A stretch of 64,000 bases of DNA, from contig NZ_JALDNB010000016.1 of NCBI RefSeq assembly GCF_022699665.1, positions 48,395-112,394 of the forward strand, given 5' to 3'. Origin of the DNA: Chryseobacterium aahli (GTDB taxonomy: Bacteria; Bacteroidota; Bacteroidia; Flavobacteriales; Weeksellaceae). The number at the start of each line of letters is the position of its first letter. The stretch's first letter is position 1. Made by a program: the position numbers and the translations under genes. Positions 1 to 7,788 of this stretch are shown here, piece after piece. The notes under the pieces were generated by a model that worked only from the letters and a program-made list of their open reading frames with translations, was not told where the DNA came from and made no database searches.

Positions 1-243
1 GTCGTGAATTTGTGGAAGGAATTCAACTGCTTTCCGGAAAAGATTTTCAGCTAGTTCATTATCGAAAACCATCAGCCTGTCATTATTTCTGACTCCTTTA
101 TTCATTAACTGCTGACCGTGTATATTGATTTTCGCTTCTTCAAAAACTTTGTCCTGCGTCAAATCAATGTAATGGTCACATTCTTCATTTGTAAGTAAAT
201 CTTCAATCAAAAAAATCTGTGGATGTAATTCTATCTTTTTCAT
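1..243 (-). CDS. 2OG-Fe(II) oxygenase (prolyl 4-hydroxylase-like), N-terminal part
   Basis: The gene begins with ATG at 243 and runs off the left edge, so only the first 81 codons are visible. The segment FLIEDLLTNEECDHYIDL near the N-terminus is the usual opening of prolyl-4-hydroxylase-alpha-like 2-oxoglutarate/Fe(II) dioxygenases, followed by a region (HGQQLMNKGVRNNDR) typical of the substrate loop. The His-x-Asp...His iron ligands and the 2OG-binding Arg would lie outside the window. It starts 31 nt after the stop of the NADAR gene on the same strand, so it is probably its operon partner and may share its regulation. Substrate unknown. Family call is fairly firm, operon membership is inference. 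Confidence 0.7.
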   Translation of the reverse strand, partial: MKKIELHPQIFLIEDLLTNEECDHYIDLTQDKVFEEAKINIHGQQLMNKGVRNNDRLMVFDNELAENLFRKAVEFLPQIHD

Positions 244-274
244 AATTAATATTTTGTGTTTGATTATTGTATTT

Positions 275-817
275 CTATCCTCTTAATTCGTCTCTTACTT
301 CCATTAAAGCAAATCCTAACAAATTTTCACCATTCCATTGTGATGGATCTTGTGCTTTTGGATCTGTTTCCAGCATTCCTATTCCCCAGATTGTATCGTA
401 TGGACTGGCTTCAACCAATATCTTATCGTCTGTTGAAAGTAAAAATTCCTTAAACGCTTCATTCTGAGAAAATTTTAACAAGTTTGCTCTTCTCACAATT
501 TCATATTTTTGCTCATCCCAGACTTTCGGATCAAAGTTTTTAACTTTTCTTCCCAAACTTTTTGCCTGATTGGGAGTTTCTGAGTTTAAAATTTCCTCTA
601 ACGTTTCATTATCATTAAAAAGTCTCGCTTTCCCAGCCATCATATAATGTTCGGCAGTTGGATAATTTGTTCCACTTTCTTCGAATTGTAAAGGAAACCA
701 TTGGCTAAAACAAGCTTTTGTAATCTCATCTTTTACAGTATGTCCCCAGAAAAACAAGAACTCTGGATTTTCTTTTTTCTGAAATTTTTCTATTGTATTT
801 TGTAATGTGTATTTCAT
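275..817 (-). CDS. NADAR-family N-glycosidase (YbiA-like)
   Basis: The protein has 180 residues from the ATG at 817. The stretch FFWGHTVKDEITKACFSQWF, then NYPTAEHYMMAGKARLF and the C-terminal WGIGM and NLLGFALMEVRD, are the conserved blocks of NADAR (YbiA/RibX) proteins. Members remove damaged riboflavin intermediates or hydrolyse ADP-ribosyl-guanine adducts, acting in nucleotide-damage or ADP-ribose metabolism in the cytoplasm. An in-frame start exists at 838, but it falls inside a palindromic operator and overlaps the promoter, so the downstream ATG is preferred. Two operator-like palindromes lie just upstream, shared with the Nudix regulator gene next door. This suggests control by an NAD/ADP-ribose-sensing repressor. 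The specific substrate cannot be decided from sequence. Confidence 0.85.
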   Translation of the reverse strand: MKYTLQNTIEKFQKKENPEFLFFWGHTVKDEITKACFSQWFPLQFEESGTNYPTAEHYMMAGKARLFNDNETLEEILNSETPNQAKSLGRKVKNFDPKVWDEQKYEIVRRANLLKFSQNEAFKEFLLSTDDKILVEASPYDTIWGIGMLETDPKAQDPSQWNGENLLGFALMEVRDELRG

Positions 818-818
818 G

Positions 819-839
819 ATTGCGTTATTGCTACACAAA
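819..839. promoter_or_regulatory. Operator 1 of putative NrtR-type regulator, NADAR promoter
   Basis: On the minus strand this reads TTTGTGTA-N5-AACGCAAT, an imperfect 21-bp palindrome one base from the NADAR start codon. Its first TTTG is also the end of the -7 element. The same pattern recurs at 873-893 and 1860-1880. Assignment to the neighbouring Nudix/winged-helix regulator is inference. Confidence 0.65.
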
Positions 840-868
840 TATAAGAAGGTTCGATTTTATTAACCAAA
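836..868 (-). promoter_or_regulatory. Promoter of NADAR gene (TTTG-N21-TATATTTG)
   Basis: On the minus strand a TTTG at 868-865 lies 21 nt before TATATTTG at 843-836. This fits the Bacteroidota primary-sigma pattern TTTG / TAnnTTTG. The -7 element overlaps operator 1, so a bound repressor would block initiation. The predicted leader is only about 10-15 nt. Confidence 0.55.
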
Positions 869-872
869 TTTA

Positions 873-893
873 TTTGTGTTTATTTTACGCTAA
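873..893. promoter_or_regulatory. Operator 2 of putative NrtR-type regulator
   Basis: The plus strand reads TTTGTGTT-N5-TACGCTAA, the same palindrome as operators 1 and 3 with one deviation in the right half. Its centre is 54 bp from that of operator 1, close to five helical turns, and it lies just upstream of the -33 box. A repression loop or cooperative binding is possible. Confidence 0.5.
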
Positions 894-934
894 TAATATT
901 AAGTAATTGATTTTCAGATATAAAATTATTTTAT

Positions 935-1150
935 AAAACACGAATCACACAAATATTTTTCACGAATGCAACAAATGATTATTGTTTATTTAAGTTTTGG
1001 CTAAAGCTAATGGAATGTTTATTCAATAAAAAACGGGCTAAAGCCCGTTCGTATTGATGTATATAATTTGTATTTTTCTAAAAATATTTCTGCTAGCTTA
1101 CATTAAAATATTTGTGAAATTTAGTGCTAAACATTTGTGATATTTGTATT
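935..1150. repeat. Degenerate palindromic intergenic repeat
   Basis: This 317-nt gap (840-1156) holds operator 2, the terminator at 1032-1049 and a long imperfect inverted repeat. The left side has words such as CACACAAATATTTTTCACGAA and the right side has ATATTTGTGAAATTTAGTGC and CATTTGTGATATTTG, which are roughly reverse-complementary. Two small GGCTAAAGC hairpins lie in the centre. The structure resembles non-autonomous interspersed elements, and I see no coding capacity. Confidence 0.4.
1032..1049 (-). terminator. Rho-independent terminator after the Nudix regulator gene
   Basis: A perfect 8-bp stem (AACGGGCT/AGCCCGTT) with a 2-nt centre is followed on the minus strand by a run of T. It lies about 107 nt beyond the regulator's stop codon. 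Confidence 0.7.
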
Positions 1151-1156
1151 TAAACC

Positions 1157-1852
1157 TTATTTGATTTCGAAATAAAAACCTTCCTCTTCAAGCTCTTTAT
1201 ATTTCTCCTGATTGAAAGTAAATAATTTTCCTGGTCTTCCGCTGCCCTCTTTTTTAAATTGAGAAGTTTCGTTGAGCAATCCATAACTCATTATTTTTTT
1301 TCTGAAGTTCCGGCGGTCGATTTCCTTTCCGATGATAGTTTTGTAGAGATTCTCCAATTCAGAAAATACAAATTCGTCATTCAAAAGATTAAAACCAATC
1401 GGCTGATATTGAATTTTTGTACGAAGTCTCTTTAAAGCAATGTCAATAATGGTCTGATGATCAAAAGCTAATTTCGGAAGCTCATTGACACTGAACCATT
1501 GCGCATCTTCCGCATCTGAATCTGCAAACAACTCATGATAAGACGGATTGACCAAGCCCAAATAAGCAATGGAAACTACTCTGTTTCTTGGATCACGGCC
1601 TACATTGCCAAATGTGTAGAGTTGTTCCAAAAAATCAGGTTTTATACCTGCTTCTTCGTGTAATTCTCTTTTTACAGCGTCATCCAGATTTTCGTCATCC
1701 AAAACCAACCCCCCTGGTAGCGCCCAACCACCTTTGAAAGGTTCAATATTCCTCTTGATTAAAAGAAGTTGTAAATCTTTCCTATCAAAATATCCGAAAA
1801 TAACGGCATCGACAGCGACTTTGATATCCTGCAATTTTTTTGGAGAATCCAT
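1157..1852 (-). CDS. Nudix-domain winged-helix transcriptional regulator, NrtR family
   Basis: This 231-residue protein has an N-terminal Nudix domain (about residues 10-145) with a complete Nudix box, G48-x5-E54-x7-R62-E-L-x-E66-E67-x-G69. The C-terminal winged-helix region (about 150-225) includes NDEFVFSELENLYKTIIG and DRRNFRKKI and ends in the GRPGKLFTF wing. That architecture defines NrtR-like regulators, which bind ADP-ribose or related sugar nucleotides and repress NAD, pentose or ADP-ribose genes. The intact Nudix box leaves open retained hydrolase activity. Its own promoter carries operator 3 and the neighbouring NADAR gene carries operators 1 and 2, so autoregulation and control of NADAR are likely. 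The effector is not determined by sequence. Some Bacteroidota homologues act on arabinose or xylose genes, but no such genes are near. Confidence 0.82.
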   Translation of the reverse strand: MDSPKKLQDIKVAVDAVIFGYFDRKDLQLLLIKRNIEPFKGGWALPGGLVLDDENLDDAVKRELHEEAGIKPDFLEQLYTFGNVGRDPRNRVVSIAYLGLVNPSYHELFADSDAEDAQWFSVNELPKLAFDHQTIIDIALKRLRTKIQYQPIGFNLLNDEFVFSELENLYKTIIGKEIDRRNFRKKIMSYGLLNETSQFKKEGSGRPGKLFTFNQEKYKELEEEGFYFEIK

Positions 1853-1859
1853 AATTTAG

Positions 1860-1880
1860 TTTGCGTTATGAGTACACAAA
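1860..1880. promoter_or_regulatory. Operator 3 of putative NrtR-type regulator, autoregulatory
   Basis: On the minus strand this reads TTTGTGTA-N5-AACGCAAA, the best palindrome of the three, 7 nt before the regulator's ATG. Its left TTTG forms the end of the -7 element TAGTTTTG (1884-1877). Confidence 0.65.
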
Positions 1881-1884
1881 ACTA
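1877..1884 (-). promoter_or_regulatory. -7 element TAGTTTTG of the Nudix regulator gene
   Basis: It matches TAnnTTTG and shares its last four bases with operator 3. No good TTTG is found 19-21 nt upstream, so the promoter is probably weak. Confidence 0.45.
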
Positions 1885-2041
1885 CAACTAATACTCATTA
1901 ATATCAGGATTAAAATAATATTTTTTTGAATCTTATTTTTTATTAAATTTATAATCAACTTAAAACTAAATAATTATGAAATCGCAGTGACTCAAATGAG
2001 CATCCAAAATACTTGTAAAGATCCTGCGATACCATTACTTG

Positions 2042-2063
2042 TCCCGACTATTCGGGATGACAA
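2042..2063. repeat. Short CCCGA/TCGGG hairpin, recurs near 60.8 kb
   Basis: The words TTGTCCCGA and TTCGGGATGAC form a small hairpin 25 nt before the DUF1579 gene. A similar unit, TTGTCCCGAAG followed by TTTCGGGGATTG, occurs at about 60800-60823. This looks like a short interspersed palindrome. Confidence 0.35.
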
Positions 2064-2086
2064 AAGAAAACATTAAATATAAACAT

Positions 2087-2725
2087 ATGAAAAATTTATT
2101 CTTCGCAGCTTGTACTGCGTTATTGTTTGTCGCTTGCGATAAAGTAAAAATGGATGTAAAAACAGGTTCAGACGCAACCGAATCTACGGAAAAAGAAGAA
2201 TGGAAACCAGTAGATTCTGCAACCGCTAACAAAGCTTGGATGGATTATGCAACCCCGGGAGATATGCAGAAAATGCTCGCAAAATCTGATGGCATTTGGT
2301 CGGGTGAAAACACCATGTGGATGGAAGACGGCGGAGAACCTATGAAAAGCACGTCAACAACGACCAATAAAATGATCTTTGAAGGACGTTATCAAACCAG
2401 CGAACACAAAGGAGATTTTATGGGAATGCCTTTTGAAGGAATGAGCATCACAGGGTATGACAATTCTAAAAAGAAATTCGTTAGCACGTGGATCGACAAT
2501 ATGGGAACCGGAACGATGAATATGGAAGGTGATTGGAACGCTTCAAAAAAATCAATTGAATTTAAAGGAAAAATGACCGATCCATCAAGACCTAGAAAAG
2601 ATTGTGACATGAGAGAAGTCTACACTTTTGTGGATGACACCCATCAAACCCTCGAAATGTATGGCCCTGATTCTAAAACAGGCAAGGAGTTTAAGACCAT
2701 GGAAATTAAATATACAAAGAAATAA
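2087..2725 (+). CDS. DUF1579 family lipoprotein
   Basis: This 212-residue protein starts at the ATG at 2087, because the reading frame only then gives a signal peptide ending in a lipobox, LFVAC (Cys17). An in-frame start at 2039 would put 16 unrelated residues first. After a charged linker the body (about 60-212) matches DUF1579: MWMEDGGEPMKSTST, GRYQTSEHKGDFMGMPFEG, STWIDNMGTG and the C-terminal KTMEIKYTKK. DUF1579 proteins are predicted beta-sandwich or barrel proteins of unknown function. The lipoprotein is expected in the outer membrane or periplasm. It stands alone between opposing neighbours and has its own terminator. Confidence 0.8.
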   Translation: MKNLFFAACTALLFVACDKVKMDVKTGSDATESTEKEEWKPVDSATANKAWMDYATPGDMQKMLAKSDGIWSGENTMWMEDGGEPMKSTSTTTNKMIFEGRYQTSEHKGDFMGMPFEGMSITGYDNSKKKFVSTWIDNMGTGTMNMEGDWNASKKSIEFKGKMTDPSRPRKDCDMREVYTFVDDTHQTLEMYGPDSKTGKEFKTMEIKYTKK

Positions 2726-2764
2726 ATACGGAAACTCTTTTAGTAACAAGGTTTTGTTCAAATA

Positions 2765-2797
2765 AAAAAATCCCCAGAAAAAATTCTGCGGATTTTT
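2765..2797. terminator. Bidirectional terminator between convergent genes
   Basis: AAAATCC pairs with GGATTTT, with an inner AGAA/TTCT pairing. A-runs and T-runs flank the hairpin on both sides, so it serves the DUF1579 gene on plus and the gene ending at 2830 on minus. Confidence 0.65.
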
Positions 2798-2829
2798 CAT
2801 TTTTATATTTAATATTTTGAATATTATCC

Positions 2830-3168
2830 TTATGAAAAATACTCATCAATTGCCTTTTTTCTTTCATTATCTTGCAGATCAGAAAAATACTTGATGATTT
2901 CTTCATTGATGAAATCATTCATGCTTAATGGTGTTATTATTTTTTCTTTAAAATTAAAATCAAGTATCTGCATACCATAGCATGCAACTAAAAATCCATA
3001 AAAATAATCGTCTAAGATTTGAAATTTCTTTGGCAAATTTTGTCTGTCAAATGCAATTTTATTTTCAAGAGACTTTGAAAAAATATACAATGTATACCTA
3101 CCACTAAAAGATATCTTTTCTATAAATTCTTTTGCAATTTTAGTATTAAATTTTATCGTTTCTTCCAT
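2830..3168 (-). CDS. Hypothetical protein downstream of lepA
   Basis: This is a 112-residue soluble-looking protein that I do not recognise. It is rich in Phe, Ile and Lys, lacks a signal peptide, and has a charged C-terminus (SDLQDNERKKAIDEYFS). It starts 3 nt after the stop of the membrane protein encoded upstream, so the two are probably co-translated. They may form a membrane/cytosol pair. Low-complexity A+T-rich coding suggests a recently acquired or fast-evolving gene. Confidence 0.55.
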   Translation of the reverse strand: MEETIKFNTKIAKEFIEKISFSGRYTLYIFSKSLENKIAFDRQNLPKKFQILDDYFYGFLVACYGMQILDFNFKEKIITPLSMNDFINEEIIKYFSDLQDNERKKAIDEYFS

Positions 3169-3171
3169 TTA

Positions 3172-3645
3172 TCAATTCTCTGTTATTCTTTTTGTTTCTT
3201 TAATTGTATATAATATTCGTATCAAAAATGAAACTCCAAATAAATACATTAACACTGAAGTTAATAATACGACTATAGACCAAGTTTCTTTTTTTTCATC
3301 CTTTAAAATATAAAAAATCATTAACAACAAAACTGCAATACCAAAAATTGAAAATAAACACCAGAATTGATATATTGGATTTAATTTTCTCAATTCTTTA
3401 TTTGCATGCTTCTCAATTTTTGCATATTCTTTTGTCGTTTTGGTAATTACATTTTTAATATCCCCAGGATTATTTTGAAGCTCTTCTGTTGCTTTTTTAT
3501 CTATTTCTTCTTGAGAAAGTTGTAATAACTCTCGTCTTCTTTTCTCACCAGCAGCAAATGTTGACAACAAGTTAATCATTATGGGAACAACAAATGTTAT
3601 AGTTGCAATAATTATGCGAGAATATATATCTATACACTCCTTCAT
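3172..3645 (-). CDS. Hypothetical membrane protein coupled to lepA
   Basis: The protein has 157 residues and probably three transmembrane segments (about 9-31, 92-112 and 120-142). A charged, helical, cytosolic-looking middle section (about 35-85, many Lys and Glu) separates the first from the other two. Its ATG overlaps the lepA stop codon as TAATG, so translation is likely coupled. I do not recognise the family. The arrangement (membrane protein plus small soluble partner) is compatible with a stress or defence accessory pair, but nothing specific supports that. Confidence 0.6.
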   Translation of the reverse strand: MKECIDIYSRIIIATITFVVPIMINLLSTFAAGEKRRRELLQLSQEEIDKKATEELQNNPGDIKNVITKTTKEYAKIEKHANKELRKLNPIYQFWCLFSIFGIAVLLLMIFYILKDEKKETWSIVVLLTSVLMYLFGVSFLIRILYTIKETKRITEN

Positions 3646-5441
3646 TAATCATTCAATTTTAAAACAGCCATAAACGCCGACTGCGGCACTTCTACTCTAC
3701 CAATCTGCTTCATTTTCTTCTTCCCTTCTTTCTGCTTTTCAAGAAGCTTTCTCTTTCTTGAGATATCACCTCCGTAACATTTTGCGGTAACATCTTTTCG
3801 TAAAGCTTTAATCGTTTCTCTTGCAATAACTTTTGCTCCCAAAGCGGCCTGAACAGCAATATCAAACTGTTGTCTTGGGATCAGTTCACGAAGTTTCTCA
3901 CACATTTTTTTACCGATATAATAGGCATTTGAATCGTGAATTAGTGAAGATAAGGCATCTACCATATCTCCGTTGATCAGGATATCCATTTTCACCAATT
4001 TCGAAGCACGCATCCCGATGGGCGAATAATCGAATGACGCATATCCTTTAGAAATAGATTTCAGACGGTCGTAAAAGTCAAAAACAACCTCAGCTAAAGG
4101 CATATTGAAGGTCAATTCCACTCTGTCGGCCGTCAGATAACTTTGGTTAACGATTTCACCTCTTTTCTCGATACAAAGTGTCATTACGGATCCAACAAAG
4201 TCAGATTTTGTAATGATAGAAGCTTTGATATAAGGCTCTTCCACTCGGTCCAAAAGATTGGGATCAATCATTTCAGACGGGTTGTTAATCAAAATCGAAA
4301 CGTCCGGTTCTCTTTTAGAATATCCTAAATACGACACGTTGGGAACGGTCGTGATAACATCCATATTAAATTCTCTATCTAGTCTTTCCTGCACGATTTC
4401 CATGTGAAGCATTCCTAAGAATCCACAACGGAAACCAAAACCAAGAGCCGCAGAACTTTCTGGTTCGAAAACCAAAGAAGCATCGTTCAATCTCAATTTT
4501 TCTAATGAAAATCTCAATTCTTCAAAATCCTCAGACTCGATAGGATAAATACCAGCAAAGACCATTGGTTTTACTTCCTCAAAGCCGTCAATCGCTGCAG
4601 CTGCAGGATTTACGAAAGAAGTAATCGTATCTCCCACTTTCACTTCACGGGCATCTTTAATCCCGGAGATAATATATCCTACATCACCACATTCAATTGT
4701 CTTTTTCGGAACCTGTTTTAGTTTTAAAGTTCCTACCTCATCTGCACCGTATTCTTTACCTGTAGCAAAAAACATGATTTTCTCGTTTTTAGAAATACTT
4801 CCGTTCACCACTTTGAAATATGCTTCAATTCCTCTGAACGGATTATAAACCGAGTCAAAAATCAAAGCCTGAAGTGGCGCGTCAGGGTCTCCAACTGGTG
4901 GCGGAACTCTTTTTACAATCTGCTCCAGCAAATCATGAACACCTTCTCCCGTTTTCCCGGAAACTCTAAGAACATCTTCGTATTTACATCCGATCAGTCC
5001 CATAATTTCGTCGGTAACTTCTTCAGGATTCGCTGATGGAAGGTCAATTTTATTTAGAATCGGAATAATTTCCAAGTCGTTTTCTAAAGCCAGATACAAA
5101 TTACTAATTGTTTGTGCCTGAATGCTTTGTGCAGCATCAACAATCAAAAGTGCACCTTCACAAGCTGCAATCGAACGGGAAACTTCGTAAGAAAAATCTA
5201 CGTGTCCCGGTGTATCAATAAGGTTTAAAATATATTTTTCGCCATTAAGCTCATAATCCATCTGGATGGCGTGAGATTTTATCGTGATCCCACGTTCTTT
5301 TTCCAAATCCATATCATCAAGCGTCTGAGATTGTAATTCTCTCTGAGTCACCGTGTTGGTATACTCCAAAAGACGGTCTGCCAAAGTAGATTTACCGTGG
5401 TCAATATGGGCGATTATGCAAAAATTTCGTATGTTTTTCAT
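3645..5441 (-). CDS. lepA: Elongation factor 4 (LepA), ribosomal back-translocase
   Basis: This 598-residue GTPase has the normal family length. The G1 loop AHIDHGKSTLADRL is at residues 10-23, the switch II motif DTPGHVDF near 76, and NKIDLPSA near 130. Domains II and III follow, then the LepA-specific C-terminal domain ending in GRVEVPQSAFMAVLKLN. LepA binds stalled ribosomes and affects initiation and back-translocation during stress. The ATG at 5441 gives the standard N-terminus. It is the first gene of a probable operon with two small unknown genes. Confidence 0.97.
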   Translation of the reverse strand: MKNIRNFCIIAHIDHGKSTLADRLLEYTNTVTQRELQSQTLDDMDLEKERGITIKSHAIQMDYELNGEKYILNLIDTPGHVDFSYEVSRSIAACEGALLIVDAAQSIQAQTISNLYLALENDLEIIPILNKIDLPSANPEEVTDEIMGLIGCKYEDVLRVSGKTGEGVHDLLEQIVKRVPPPVGDPDAPLQALIFDSVYNPFRGIEAYFKVVNGSISKNEKIMFFATGKEYGADEVGTLKLKQVPKKTIECGDVGYIISGIKDAREVKVGDTITSFVNPAAAAIDGFEEVKPMVFAGIYPIESEDFEELRFSLEKLRLNDASLVFEPESSAALGFGFRCGFLGMLHMEIVQERLDREFNMDVITTVPNVSYLGYSKREPDVSILINNPSEMIDPNLLDRVEEPYIKASIITKSDFVGSVMTLCIEKRGEIVNQSYLTADRVELTFNMPLAEVVFDFYDRLKSISKGYASFDYSPIGMRASKLVKMDILINGDMVDALSSLIHDSNAYYIGKKMCEKLRELIPRQQFDIAVQAALGAKVIARETIKALRKDVTAKCYGGDISRKRKLLEKQKEGKKKMKQIGRVEVPQSAFMAVLKLND

Positions 5442-5473
5442 TTAAGAACTATGTAATTTGCAAAGATAAAAAA

Positions 5474-5496
5474 AAGAGGGACAAATCGTCTCTCTT
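5474..5496 (-). terminator. Terminator after secreted protein gene (5556-6587)
   Basis: On the minus strand AAGAG-A-GAC, loop, GTC-C-CTCTT is followed by a T-run. One central mismatch weakens the stem. Confidence 0.55.
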
Positions 5497-5555
5497 AATT
5501 TTGCAGGATGCGTTTATTTTATTAAAACTGAACACCTTTTAGAAATCTAAATTAT

Positions 5556-6587
5556 CTATTCATCAGAAAAATCATATTCTCCAGTAAGAGAATCTATGTA
5601 AATTTCCATAATTTCATCTCTTTTCATTTTATTTTGTCTGATGCTTCTGTCGATTACACTTACAAGCCCGATGGCAATCCCATTGTATACTCCACCGACT
5701 CCAACAGAGAATGAAGAAGATTTTGCAGGAAGAATGAGACCTCGGTTACTCATCAGATAAAATCCTTTTTCATTTTTAAATACTTCCATAAAACCTGAAA
5801 AAGTATGTTTGTAGATTTTCCCATTTTCTATGTAAGCAAACATTTCATGTGTTGAGATTTTATCTTTTTTTCCATTCTCTTCTTTTATGGCTCTTGTTAC
5901 ATCTCCTTTGTCATTTCTTTCAAAAATATATTTTCCTTGTAATGGAATTTGATGCAAAAAAGATTGATGGTCTAAATAAATCCCATCTTTTAATTGACTG
6001 CTTGTATAGGCTTCAGAATTACTTTTTACGTAAGATTCATAATCTGCTAAAGCATCTGATGTAACAAAGTTCTCATCAGCCTTCTTCGTATATGTTTTCT
6101 TCATAAACATCGCAAAAACTACCGGAATGTTTTTTACAACAACATCTGAAATATTTTTACTTTTAAAACTGTACACCGTATCTTTTTTGTACAAAAATGA
6201 ATAGCGCTCACCTTCCTTCAGAAAGGTTTGAGCGGAAAATTCTACGTCAGCCTCTGTTTCTTTACCAGAAGTTTCGCCTATTGTGGTCTTTAATTTCTTT
6301 AAAACTAAAACCAATTCGTGTTTTCCGCCTTTATGATTGCTATCTGTGTACCATTTGCTTAAAAAATCATTTGCAGTAACCGGAAAAACGACTTCCTTTA
6401 TTTCCTTACCATCACCAAAAGGCATCTCTCCTATTTTTTTATCATCTCTCTGATCAATCACTTCAAGAGATTTGTAGATATTTCCTTTAGGATTTGACAG
6501 ATTTCCACGCTCTTTAATAATCTCTTCATTTTGCGCAAAACAAACGATCGAAAAAAGAATAAAAATGATTTGATTGATTTTTCTCAT
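5556..6587 (-). CDS. Secreted protein of unknown function, paralogue A
   Basis: The 343-residue protein starts at ATG 6587, giving the signal peptide MRKINQIIFILFSIVCFAQ; an in-frame start at 6617 adds ten unlikely residues. It is a diverged duplicate of the next gene. Both share a K-x-L-x-x-IDxRxDKxIG block near residues 30-45, a central LKDGIYLDHQSFLHQ / LKEGVYTDFKSFYNQ block, a KGFYLMSNRG / KGFYIYSSRA block and the C-terminal motif IYIDSLTG. The middle looks beta-rich. It is exported to the periplasm or surface. I do not recognise a family beyond Flavobacteriia hypothetical proteins. Confidence 0.75.
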   Translation of the reverse strand: MRKINQIIFILFSIVCFAQNEEIIKERGNLSNPKGNIYKSLEVIDQRDDKKIGEMPFGDGKEIKEVVFPVTANDFLSKWYTDSNHKGGKHELVLVLKKLKTTIGETSGKETEADVEFSAQTFLKEGERYSFLYKKDTVYSFKSKNISDVVVKNIPVVFAMFMKKTYTKKADENFVTSDALADYESYVKSNSEAYTSSQLKDGIYLDHQSFLHQIPLQGKYIFERNDKGDVTRAIKEENGKKDKISTHEMFAYIENGKIYKHTFSGFMEVFKNEKGFYLMSNRGLILPAKSSSFSVGVGGVYNGIAIGLVSVIDRSIRQNKMKRDEIMEIYIDSLTGEYDFSDE

Positions 6588-6631
6588 TATGTAAAGATTT
6601 ATTTCAAAAGTAATCATTTATTTAAATCAAA

Positions 6632-6659
6632 CGACCCTCACAATAAATTGCAAAGGTCG
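6632..6659 (-). terminator. Terminator after paralogue B, near-identical to the one at 7789
   Basis: The hairpin has a CGACCCT arm pairing with AGG-TCG plus inner CAAT/ATTG. It differs from the 7789-7816 copy by one base in the right arm (AAGGTCG against AGGGTCG). Confidence 0.6.
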
Positions 6660-6678
6660 GAATATGATCTATAAAAAT

Positions 6679-7716
6679 CTATTTTTCGAAAATATAAGTT
6701 CCTGTCAAAGAATCAATATAAATATTTGCTTCTATTGTAGATTTAAAACCCATGCCATTTACCGCCCCATTGTTCTTGTTGGATCCCGAATCTATTGCAG
6801 CACCAATAACAGCACCAACAATCCCTCCCGCAACAGCACCAACAAGAACACCTCCCGTTTTAGATTCTGCAAAAAGATTTGCTCTTGAAGAGTAAATATA
6901 AAACCCTTTTTCATCTTTTTTCATTTCATCAAAACCAACTGGTGTAAGTTTGTAAGCCTTACCTCCTTCCACATAGCAGAACATTTCAGATAAAGAGGTT
7001 TGCAGATCTTTATGCATCAATCTTACTACTTTACCTTTTCTATTTTTTCCAATAGAATAATCACCATTGGGTTCTTGGTTATAAAAGCTTTTAAAATCTG
7101 TATAAACACCCTCTTTTAATTCAGAATTGTTAAGGGCTTCATAGTTTTTACTTAAATATAAGTTATAATTATGAATCTCATTTTCAGGAATAGAATAAGA
7201 GGTAATTGTATTAGAATAAGAGGCTTTTATAAACTCTGTGATAATTTCTGAAATCTGCTCAGCCAAATATTTAGGTGCATGTGCCACTCTTTTTGGATTA
7301 CAGACAATCACATTCTCAAAACGGTAAATAAAGTAGTAATTATTATTTCTTTTTAGAAAACTTGAGACTTTTATTTTAGTTTTAGCATAAGGGTATTCTT
7401 TATCTTGATCCTGCTCGTTATAGACCTTTAATTCTTCCAGTATTATAACAATATCTTTGTTTCCTGTCTTTTTATTGTCTTCCAAAAACGAGTTTTCTAT
7501 GTGACTTTTCACATCTTCATTTTCAAATCTTACTTCTACTAATTCTCCTTTATCATCTATTATACCTATATTTTTATCCTGTCTGTTATCAATAAAAGTA
7601 AGTGATTTTGTAAGTCCTTTTTTATCTTTAATGTTTTGTTTAAAATTAATCGTTTCCATTTTCTGAGCAATGAGCGAAATAGAAAATAGAAGAAACAAAA
7701 GAAGTTTTTTCATCAT
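6679..7716 (-). CDS. Secreted protein of unknown function, paralogue B (glycine zipper)
   Basis: This 345-residue protein has a signal peptide (MMKKLLLFLLFSISLIAQ) and the same block order as its neighbour at 5556. It differs by a C-terminal glycine-zipper hydrophobic stretch, GGVLVGAVAGGIVGAVIGAA (about 290-310). Such stretches insert in membranes or oligomerise. It ends in IYIDSLTGTYIFEK like the paralogue. A terminator separates the two genes, so they are expressed separately. Function unknown. Confidence 0.75.
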   Translation of the reverse strand: MMKKLLLFLLFSISLIAQKMETINFKQNIKDKKGLTKSLTFIDNRQDKNIGIIDDKGELVEVRFENEDVKSHIENSFLEDNKKTGNKDIVIILEELKVYNEQDQDKEYPYAKTKIKVSSFLKRNNNYYFIYRFENVIVCNPKRVAHAPKYLAEQISEIITEFIKASYSNTITSYSIPENEIHNYNLYLSKNYEALNNSELKEGVYTDFKSFYNQEPNGDYSIGKNRKGKVVRLMHKDLQTSLSEMFCYVEGGKAYKLTPVGFDEMKKDEKGFYIYSSRANLFAESKTGGVLVGAVAGGIVGAVIGAAIDSGSNKNNGAVNGMGFKSTIEANIYIDSLTGTYIFEK

Positions 7717-7788
7717 TAAATTTTTACAAAAATAAAGATTAGAGATTGATAAGTAAATTAAATTTTCCTGAAATTTTTCAAAATTAAA

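Noticed and set aside
251..275. Fourth operator copy upstream of the oxygenase gene
   Set aside because: Only the left half TTTGTGTT matches; the right half (ATTGTATT) does not fit WACGCWAW, so it is a half-site at most.
818..838. Longer start for the NADAR protein
   Set aside because: The extra codons lie inside operator 1 and overlap the -7 element.
2039..2086. Longer start for the DUF1579 protein
   Set aside because: It adds 16 residues in front of a good lipoprotein signal and runs through a hairpin repeat.
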